A stretch of 64,000 nt of DNA from Firmicutes bacterium UBA3553. Lineage in GTDB: Bacteria; Bacillota; Clostridia; Tissierellales; Sedimentibacteraceae. The stretch's first letter is position 1. Each line of letters opens with the position of its first letter. This document shows, piece by piece, positions 58,775-64,000 of this stretch. The stretch covers positions 116,715 through 180,714 of the forward strand of contig DFOA01000041.1 in the NCBI GenBank assembly GCA_002381185.1. Direction: 5' to 3'. A model generated the notes under the pieces. It ran no database searches. It was given only the letters and a program-made list of their open reading frames with translations, and had not been told where the DNA came from. A program made the position numbers and the translations under genes.

Positions 58775-59203
58775 GTGAGAATAGGAATGGGGTTATATGT
58801 TAAGAATAGTGTGGAAGCCGTTAAACTTTATAAAGAAGTGTTTGGTCTGGAATTGGGATATCATGTAAAGAATCCTGACGGAACATACTTTCATTCAGAG
58901 CTTTATAAAGATGGTCAAGAATTCTTATCTGTAGTGGAATCATCAAATAATTACATGGAAGAAAATATGGTACAGTTGAGCGTGAGCTTTGATAGTGAGG
59001 CTGCGGTAGAAAAGGCATACGCCTTGTTAAGCGAAGGTGGAACGATTAAGACACCGTTAGGGCCATTGCCATGGAGTCCATGCGCTGCTGATGTTATAGA
59101 CAGATTTGGTGTGTGGTGGTATATAACCGCACCGCAACACTATCCGCCTGATGATTACGATCCAAATGTGCCTTGGGATTCCAGTATGTATAAGAAACCG
59201 TAA
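58775..59203 (+). CDS. VOC (glyoxalase/PhnB-like) family protein
   Basis: 142 aa of the vicinal-oxygen-chelate fold. It opens VRIGMGLYVKNSVEAVKLYK with the characteristic 'Y-K-E-V-F-G-L-E-L' helix, has DGTYFHSELYKDGQEFLSV in the first half and GPLPWSPCAADVIDRFGVWWYI in the second. The start is GTG 58775 (TTG 58772 also in frame) after GGGAGGTG. Similar proteins are often annotated as PhnB-like; the metal and substrate are unknown. Confidence 0.8.
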   Translation: MRIGMGLYVKNSVEAVKLYKEVFGLELGYHVKNPDGTYFHSELYKDGQEFLSVVESSNNYMEENMVQLSVSFDSEAAVEKAYALLSEGGTIKTPLGPLPWSPCAADVIDRFGVWWYITAPQHYPPDDYDPNVPWDSSMYKKP

Positions 59204-59320
59204 TACATAGTATAAGCAAGTAGGGAAAGCCAACAAAATCCTATTACTTAAAGTTTCACAATACTTGATTGTTAACATAACATAAGAGTAGTGATATCTT
59301 TATATAAGTGAGGCGAAAAA

Positions 59321-59824
59321 ATGAATATTATTATTGAAACAGACAGATTAGTTATAAGAGAATTTGAAGAGGACGATTTACTAAGTCTTTATAAAATAGA
59401 AAGCGATCCAAGAATTGTTGAATTTATTCCCTGGAGCAAGTTAAGCACTCTAAATGAATGCAATAGGAAGATAAAAAAATATATAAGTGACTATAAAAGA
59501 TATAAATTAAACAGCTGGGCGGTTACGATAAAGGAAACAAGCGAAGTAATAGGCATAACCCAATTGGTTTATTCAAATAAAATTAAGGGGGTTGAGATAG
59601 GTACCAAAATTCTTCCCGAATACTGGAGCATGGGATACGCTTCCGAACTAAGCAAGGCAGTTGTCCGTTACGGCTTGTATGAATTAGGAATAGATGAAAT
59701 AACTGCAGTTACTGATGTAAATAATGCAGGTGCTATAAAATCACTTATAAACATGGGGATGACATTGAAGAAGTATGGTTATTACAATGGCGCAGAGGCT
59801 GCATTTTACAGCTTAAAAAGGTAA
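59321..59824 (+). CDS. GNAT family N-acetyltransferase (RimJ/RimL-like)
   Basis: 167 aa. It starts with the RimJ/L-type pattern IETDRLVIREFEEDDLLSLY (about 4-23), and has IGITQLVYSNKIKGVEIGTKILPEYWSMGYASELSKAVV (given in part; acetyl-CoA loop around 105-120) and VNNAGAIKSLINMGM. Target unknown (protein N-terminus, antibiotic or metabolite). A GAGGCG-type site precedes ATG. Alone between the VOC gene and the riboswitch. Confidence 0.85.
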   Translation: MNIIIETDRLVIREFEEDDLLSLYKIESDPRIVEFIPWSKLSTLNECNRKIKKYISDYKRYKLNSWAVTIKETSEVIGITQLVYSNKIKGVEIGTKILPEYWSMGYASELSKAVVRYGLYELGIDEITAVTDVNNAGAIKSLINMGMTLKKYGYYNGAEAAFYSLKR

Positions 59825-59866
59825 TCATCACAATAAAACGTTATTGTTGAATTTCATATAATTTTA

Positions 59867-59895
59867 TTGACAAACAAATGGTACAGTGGTATTAT
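59867..59895 (+). promoter_or_regulatory. Promoter of the riboswitch-controlled gene
   Basis: TTGACA (59867-59872), 17-base spacer, TATTAT (59890-59895). The riboswitch begins within about 10 bases of the inferred transcript start. Confidence 0.65.
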
Positions 59896-59903
59896 AAATT
59901 TAA

Positions 59904-59990
59904 CTGAATAGGCAAAATTTTCTAAAGGAAATGGCGCAAAGCTATAGGGTCTAAGCCGCGTTAAGCGGTATGACAGCCAGTTGCTGTACA
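59904..59990 (+). promoter_or_regulatory. Cyclic di-GMP-I riboswitch (GEMM)
   Basis: The conserved blocks appear in order: AGGCAAA (59910-59916), CTAAAGG (P2 loop region), the core GGCGCAAAGC (59933-59942), GGGTCTAAG (59947-59955), the hairpin CCGCGTTAAGCGG, TATGACAGCCAG and TTGCTG. They match the GEMM-I consensus with a TAAA instead of GAAA loop. A terminator hairpin follows, so c-di-GMP should control readthrough into the transglutaminase-like gene. Confidence 0.92.
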
Positions 59991-60010
59991 ATTGTACATT
60001 ACGATAATAT

Positions 60011-60037
60011 GCTTTGCTGTTTTCAGCAAAGCTTTTT
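60011..60037 (+). terminator. Expression-platform terminator of the c-di-GMP riboswitch
   Basis: GCTTTGCTG (60011-60019) pairs with CAGCAAAGC (60024-60032) around a TTTT loop, followed by TTTTT. Whether c-di-GMP favours or prevents it was not worked out. Confidence 0.88.
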
Positions 60038-60111
60038 ATATGTCCTACCGTAATGGATTCCTGATTATAGCAGAAGCAAATTAATAAACCACTTTGATAA
60101 GGGGACAAGTT

Positions 60112-60981
60112 ATGAAAAAAATAAAAATTATACTATTTGCATTATTAATGACATTTGCATTATCATCCATTGCATACGGCGCTGATATGTATAAAGGCAT
60201 GAAATCTGAAATTGATGCATCAAACGCAGCAGACGGTTATATAAAAGTAAGATATTTAGATGAAACAACAAAAAAATTAAAAGTGATAATTGAAAAAGGT
60301 TCAGTGCAATATACATATGATTTAAACAACAAAGGCGAGTATGATACCTATCCTCTTCAAATGGGAGATGGAAGCTATAAAGTCAGGGTTTTTGAAAATA
60401 TCAGCGGAGACAAATACGCAACTAAGCAAACTGTAAGTATCAACGTTAAATTAAAGGACCAAAATGCCCCATACTTAGTATCAAGCCAACTGGTTAATTT
60501 CACTGATACATCTGAAACGGTGAAAAAGGCTCATGAGCTGACAGAAGGAAAAACAACAGATATTGAAAAAGTAGATGCCATATATGATTATGTAATTTCA
60601 AATATAGTATATGATAATGAAAAAGCCAAGACAGTCAAAAGCGGCTATCTTCCGGTTATAGATGAGATACTTAAAAGCAATAAGGGAATATGTTTCGATT
60701 ATTCATCAGTGATGGCGGCAATGCTTAGGTCAGAGTCAATACCTGCAAAGCTGGTTACAGGGTATTCATCAAATTTAAGCGCATTTCACGCATGGAATGA
60801 AGTGTATACAAAGGAAACAGGCTGGATTGTTTTAAACGAAATGTATTTTGACGGAGAACAGTGGAAGCTTATGGATTCAACAATTGCATCATCGGCAAAA
60901 CAGTCAAACAGTCCCAGAGTAATGGAATATACAAATAAATTAATAGACAGCAAATATTATACCAAGAAGTTTGAGTACTAA
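60112..60981 (+). CDS. Secreted transglutaminase-like (cysteine protease fold) protein
   Basis: The start is ATG 60112 (MKKIKIILFALLMTFALSSIAYGA), after AAGGGGA; 289 aa, with a signal peptide cleaved near residue 23-25. The N-terminal beta region covers about 30-120. A transglutaminase core (about 135-270) has the catalytic triad visible: Cys in GICFDYSSVMAAMLR, His in FHAWNEVY and Asp in WKLMDST. Such proteins may crosslink or cleave surface or wall proteins. Expression is under a c-di-GMP riboswitch, which fits a role in surface attachment. Confidence 0.88.
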   Translation: MKKIKIILFALLMTFALSSIAYGADMYKGMKSEIDASNAADGYIKVRYLDETTKKLKVIIEKGSVQYTYDLNNKGEYDTYPLQMGDGSYKVRVFENISGDKYATKQTVSINVKLKDQNAPYLVSSQLVNFTDTSETVKKAHELTEGKTTDIEKVDAIYDYVISNIVYDNEKAKTVKSGYLPVIDEILKSNKGICFDYSSVMAAMLRSESIPAKLVTGYSSNLSAFHAWNEVYTKETGWIVLNEMYFDGEQWKLMDSTIASSAKQSNSPRVMEYTNKLIDSKYYTKKFEY

Positions 60982-61011
60982 TACATAAATCCTCCATTGA
61001 GTTCAGAAATT

Positions 61012-61039
61012 AAAAAAATCCTCCCAGGAGGATTTTTTT
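61012..61039. terminator. Bidirectional terminator
   Basis: AAAAAATCCTCC (61013-61024) pairs with GGAGGATTTTTT (61027-61038), shared by the transglutaminase-like gene and the converging pilus cluster. Confidence 0.85.
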
Positions 61040-61045
61040 ATAGTC

Positions 61046-62104
61046 CTAAAACATTTTTTTTATCATCGAATCCGGGTCCATCGCATGCATTACCGCACTT
61101 TCTCTGGTTATGAGGCCGTTTTTATAAAGCTCCAATATACTTGTGTCCATGGACTTCATTCCCTTTCCCTCGCATGAATAAATAACGCTGTTTAACTGAT
61201 GAACCTTGGAATCTCTTATTAAATTTGAAACGGCATTGTTTACAAGCATCACCTCAAATGCTGCAGCTCTTCCGCAGGATGCGGATGGTATCAGGTGCTG
61301 GGATATCACGGCCTGAAGCTGCATCGACAGCTGAATTCTTATTTGCTGCTGTTGGTTCGACGGAAACACATCTATTATTCTGTCTATAGTGTTTGCGGCA
61401 CCTGTTGTGTGCAGGGTTGAAAGAACAAGGTGGCCGGTTTCAGCTGCTGTCAAGGCGATTTCTATGGTTTGCAGATCACGCATTTCTCCGATCAGCATTA
61501 CATCCGGGGCCTGTCTTAATGCAGAGCGAAGAGATGAAACATAGCTTTTTGTATCAGTTGATATTTCTCTTTGGCTCACAATTGATTTCTTGTGTTTATG
61601 TATATATTCAATGGGATCTTCAAATGTCATTATGTGACAGTTTCGCTGGCTGTTAATTTTATCTATTATACATGCAAGCGTGGTTGATTTGCCGCTTCCT
61701 GCAGGTCCGGTTATTAATATTAATCCCTTTGTTTTTTTGTATAAATTCATTACAACATCAGGAATTCCTAGTTTTTCAGGATCCGGCAGCTCGAAAGACA
61801 CAACTCTGATGACAGCCGCATAGGAGTTGCGCTGCATATATGCACTTACTCTGAATCTTCCAAGGCCAGGAAGAGAAAACGAAAAATCAACATCACCCTC
61901 ATTGTATAACTCATCAATATTGTCATTCTTGGCAATTTTAAATATATCGTAAATGAGCGCATATGATTCTTCTGCAGTGAGGGGGATATCATTGACTGAA
62001 GCTATTTCTCCCATTATTTTATATGAAAGAGGCCTGCCGGCTATTATAAAAATATCCGAAGCCTTTTTCTCAATTGCGTTAATAAATATGTCTGCGATTT
62101 TCAT
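61046..62104 (-). CDS. pilT: Type IV pilus twitching motility ATPase PilT
   Basis: Hexameric ATPase that retracts type IV pili. The start is ATG 62104 (MKIADIFINAIEKKASDIFI), next to the stop of the upstream gene; 352 aa, the usual length. N-domain about 1-105. P-loop GPAGSGKSTT (about 129-138), Asp box TFEDPIEYIH, Walker B DVMLIGEMRD, His box HLVLSTLHTTGA and the C-terminal AAFEVMLVN, a PilT-type signature. Last gene of the pilus cluster on the minus strand. Confidence 0.94.
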   Translation of the reverse strand: MKIADIFINAIEKKASDIFIIAGRPLSYKIMGEIASVNDIPLTAEESYALIYDIFKIAKNDNIDELYNEGDVDFSFSLPGLGRFRVSAYMQRNSYAAVIRVVSFELPDPEKLGIPDVVMNLYKKTKGLILITGPAGSGKSTTLACIIDKINSQRNCHIMTFEDPIEYIHKHKKSIVSQREISTDTKSYVSSLRSALRQAPDVMLIGEMRDLQTIEIALTAAETGHLVLSTLHTTGAANTIDRIIDVFPSNQQQQIRIQLSMQLQAVISQHLIPSASCGRAAAFEVMLVNNAVSNLIRDSKVHQLNSVIYSCEGKGMKSMDTSILELYKNGLITRESAVMHAMDPDSMIKKMF

Positions 62105-62105
62105 G

Positions 62106-62633
62106 TTATTCAAATCCTTCCCATAGGTCAAAGTTTTCTTCCTCATAGACAGGTGGTTCTATTGTAGATAAATTCCATGTTTCTATATTATAATAAGGGT
62201 AATTGTTGATTTCATCGTACATTATATTTACAGTTACACAAATTTTCTGGTTTTTATCACCTGATGCTTCATAATAAATTTTAAATGAATCCCAATTGCT
62301 GCTGATGATTGACACACCATCAATTTCAGACAGTTCACCGACCGCGGTATTAAAGAATACTTCCGGTGTATCTTCAACCTTCATGTTTTCACAGGCTGAA
62401 ATAAGTACTTCGTAAATATCAGCTAATTTCTCCTCAGCCTTGCCGTTAGTTTTATAATAATCAGATGTCATTTCTTCTGTTTTTTCAGCCAGCTTCAAAT
62501 CAGAATGTGCAGTGGTAAAAGATAAAACAGAAAAAACAGTCAGGCACAGAACAACAAGAATTATTATAATGATAGCACCGCCCATGCCTATGCCTATGGA
62601 AATATTAGATGACTTATAATTTTTGATTGCCAT
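62106..62633 (-). CDS. Membrane-anchored protein of the pilus cluster, unknown
   Basis: 175 aa. One N-terminal membrane segment (about 16-40, IGMGGAIIIIILVVLCLTVFSVLSF by region), then a helical stretch (about 45-80) and a beta-rich C-terminus. The 'short N-term, one helix, soluble domain' layout is that of pilus accessory or assembly proteins, but no prepilin cleavage motif is present. It lies 2 bases after the pilin-like gene. Family not recognised. Confidence 0.7.
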   Translation of the reverse strand: MAIKNYKSSNISIGIGMGGAIIIIILVVLCLTVFSVLSFTTAHSDLKLAEKTEEMTSDYYKTNGKAEEKLADIYEVLISACENMKVEDTPEVFFNTAVGELSEIDGVSIISSNWDSFKIYYEASGDKNQKICVTVNIMYDEINNYPYYNIETWNLSTIEPPVYEEENFDLWEGFE

Positions 62634-62635
62634 TT

Positions 62636-63130
62636 TTACCTCCGGGCATAGTTTGGAAAGAATTTTTTAGTTTTTATTTCATATATATTGTCAGTTTCTT
62701 TATTTTTATCAATAAAAGGATAGGGCTCTGCCCTTTCTGAACTTATAATGAATTCTTTTGTTTCACCAGAACTTGTCAGTACATCAGATGTCTTAACTGT
62801 TATGGAATATTCATGTTTTTCTTCGCCGCATATGTTCCAATATTTATCGTAATAACTCATATAAATACCTTCGTTGCCATTTAATTTCTGAAGACTAAAA
62901 TTTTCTGCAAGATACACATCTGCTTCAGTGCTGCTGTCAAAAGATTTAATCATTTCGGCAATAGATTGAACCCTGTTTCCCGCTTCAACCTTATCATTTG
63001 CTTTTATTTGAGTAAATTTTGCAGCAGCAAAGCAATTGAGCATTATTGCTCCTGCTATGGCAAATATTAATATGGATATTATTATTTCAACAAGGGATAA
63101 CTCTAAATTTATGGATACCTTATTTTTCAT
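62636..63130 (-). CDS. Prepilin-like protein without the cleavage glycine
   Basis: 164 aa. The N-terminal helix LELSLVEIIISILIFAIAGA looks like a type IV pilin helix, with Glu in the +5 position (SLVE). However, the residue before the expected cleavage point is Glu (NLE-LSLVE), not Gly as prepilin peptidase normally needs. The rest (about 45-164) is a mixed domain ending IYEIKTKKFFPNYARR. Probably a minor pseudopilin. Confidence 0.7.
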   Translation of the reverse strand: MKNKVSINLELSLVEIIISILIFAIAGAIMLNCFAAAKFTQIKANDKVEAGNRVQSIAEMIKSFDSSTEADVYLAENFSLQKLNGNEGIYMSYYDKYWNICGEEKHEYSITVKTSDVLTSSGETKEFIISSERAEPYPFIDKNKETDNIYEIKTKKFFPNYARR

Positions 63131-63139
63131 TTTAACCTC

Positions 63140-63625
63140 TTAATAAGAATGTAAGTTTAAAATAAGTCCTGTGCTTTCATTATTGCTTTTTGTAGTGAAT
63201 TTATATAAATCTTCCTCAAGCTTTTCTATATTGAAGCTTTCAACCTTCAATATTTTCATTCCATCATCCGGATTAAATTCCATGCCTGCATCAATGAACA
63301 TTTCATAAATTGCATTATCGTAAAAATAAATCCATGTTTCATATTTTGCACCATCAAATACTTCGCTTATTACAACTGCATTTTCTCCATTAAAACTTTC
63401 AATTCTGACGCAGTCTTTTTTATCATTCTGCCTGATCTTATTTGAAACGTAGGACAGAGAAACCCTCTTTTCGTAATTGCCCGTTCTGTCGTTGTTGATT
63501 CCTGAGTAAATATCACTTCCAAGCATTATAATCATAACAGACAGAAATACAATCATAAGAAAAAGAAGCATTATAAATATAAATTGAAATGAAAATTGCT
63601 TTGTTGCATTTTCTTCTTTAATCAT
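63140..63625 (-). CDS. Single-helix membrane protein (DUF4860-like)
   Basis: 161 aa. One membrane segment (about 12-36, FSFQFIFIMLLFLMIVFLSV) and an extracytoplasmic beta domain: YVSNKIRQNDKKDCVRIESF, VISEVFDGAKYETWIYFYD, LYKFTTKS. From memory this matches DUF4860, found in clostridial type IV pilus or tad-like clusters. Function unknown. An AAGGAAGG site precedes the ATG. Confidence 0.65.
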   Translation of the reverse strand: MIKEENATKQFSFQFIFIMLLFLMIVFLSVMIIMLGSDIYSGINNDRTGNYEKRVSLSYVSNKIRQNDKKDCVRIESFNGENAVVISEVFDGAKYETWIYFYDNAIYEMFIDAGMEFNPDDGMKILKVESFNIEKLEEDLYKFTTKSNNESTGLILNLHSY

Positions 63626-63637
63626 TCTAATCCTTCC

Positions 63638-63934
63638 TTATTTTAAATAAACCTCTATATCAGGCATAATGTTTGAAGCAAAAACATGATAGCTTATAAC
63701 ATAATTGTCATGATCAACAACTAATCCGTAATTATCTTCCAAATATTCTATATTCGGAGGATAAAATCCTTCAATTGCATAGCACTGAACAGCGCTTCTT
63801 TTTATTGCATCGGACAATATTTCAAACTTTTCCTCTTCATTTGTATTCTGCACATTTTCAACACCATAATAGAAACAGCAAGCAAAAATGATAATTAATA
63901 CAACAGTAAGAATTTTTAGCTTAATCTTTTTCAA
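63638..63934 (-). CDS. Small pilus-cluster membrane protein, unknown
   Basis: 98 aa. One membrane segment (about 6-25), then a soluble part with AIKRSAVQCYAIEGFYPPNIEYL and YVISYHVFASNIMPDIEVYLK. Proteins with a similar 'A-V-Q-C-Y-A-x-E-G-x-Y-P' stretch accompany clostridial pilus genes; the pattern also resembles pseudopilin bodies. No cleavage motif. An AAAGGATTG site precedes the start. Confidence 0.65.
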   Translation of the reverse strand: MKKIKLKILTVVLIIIFACCFYYGVENVQNTNEEEKFEILSDAIKRSAVQCYAIEGFYPPNIEYLEDNYGLVVDHDNYVISYHVFASNIMPDIEVYLK

Positions 63935-63952
63935 TATATCAATCCTTTCTGT

Positions 63953-64000
63953 CTAACCTATTGAAGACATTATGTTCATTAAAGGAAGCATGACAGAAAG
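63953..64000 (-). CDS. C-terminal end of a probable PilC/GspF-type inner membrane protein (partial)
   Basis: Fifteen codons before a TAG stop (63955-63953) read LSVMLPLMNIMSSIG. Proteins of the type II secretion F / PilC family often end in a hydrophobic segment with MLPM followed by a short tail, and this is the expected place in the cluster. The fragment is too short for a firm call. Confidence 0.45.
   Translation of the reverse strand, partial: LSVMLPLMNIMSSIG

Overview
The window looks like the chromosome of a low-GC, endospore-forming, Gram-positive anaerobe of the Clostridia/Tissierellia type (Sedimentibacter-like is a guess from memory; no database search was possible). The reasons are the AT-rich sequence with strong GGAGG ribosome sites, a meso-DAP-type MurE, the ylxW-ylxX-sbp genes before ftsZ, a SleC-type spore cortex-lytic cluster, a CIRCE operator, T-box and c-di-GMP-I riboswitches, and a decarboxylase or biotin-carrier set. 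Almost everything is core chromosome; only about 57.5-59.8 kb looks accessory.

Layout. 0-3.1 kb: end of a PrcB-like gene, then ftsE-ftsX and a secreted coiled-coil M23 peptidase (cell-wall hydrolysis during division). 3.1-4.7 kb (minus): a short FtsH protease. 4.8-6.3 kb: infC-rpmI-rplT with a leader attenuator and an AUU start codon for infC. 6.5-8.5 kb: KtrB/KtrA potassium uptake. 8.6-13.2 kb: a SpoU-type rRNA methyltransferase, then pheS-pheT behind a phenylalanine T-box. 13.4-14.1 kb (minus): lgt. 14.4-30.4 kb: a long division and cell-wall (dcw) cluster, mraZ-rsmH-ftsL-pbp-murE-mraY-murD-ftsW-murG-murA-ftsQ-ylxW-ylxX-sbp-ftsZ, lacking murF and ftsA. 30.5-32.9 kb: an ABC-F ATPase with a small partner ORF, and a cold-shock protein with a hairpin leader. 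32.9-38.8 kb (minus): an oligopeptide or dipeptide ABC transporter operon. 39.1-43.4 kb: metF-metH and a polyprenyl diphosphate synthase. 43.5-46.0 kb (minus): murC and a ProC/ComER-like reductase. 46.2-48.7 kb: tsaE-tsaB-rimI and a VanY-type carboxypeptidase. 48.7-50.8 kb (minus): htpG under CIRCE. 50.8-53.7 kb (minus): a three-gene SleC-like cortex-lytic cluster. 53.8-56.4 kb: a carboxyltransferase, small subunit and biotin carrier. 56.4-57.5 kb: dprA and tRNA-Leu(UAG). 57.5-59.8 kb: recombinase and HTH remnants, two GNAT acetyltransferases and a VOC protein. 59.9-61.0 kb: a c-di-GMP-I riboswitch controlling a secreted transglutaminase-like protein. 61.0-64.0 kb (minus): a type IV pilus cluster (pilT, pilin-like and small membrane proteins, end of a probable pilC).

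Two themes run through the intergenic DNA. The first is a ~118-bp repeat (6.1, 13.3 and twice at 26.2 kb, plus partial copies) whose hairpin arms change together between copies, and whose leading GCCCTAACCCT supplies the stop codons of lgt and murA. The second is a family of long GGGAC-type palindromes at gene ends (20.1, 30.4, 32.4, 43.4 kb, and a short one at 3.1 kb). The best candidates for something under-described are the split SleC-like operon, the covarying repeat, and the long AT-rich hairpin with a U-tract in the cold-shock gene leader. Start codons were re-chosen from ribosome binding sites in many genes and are stated in the entries.
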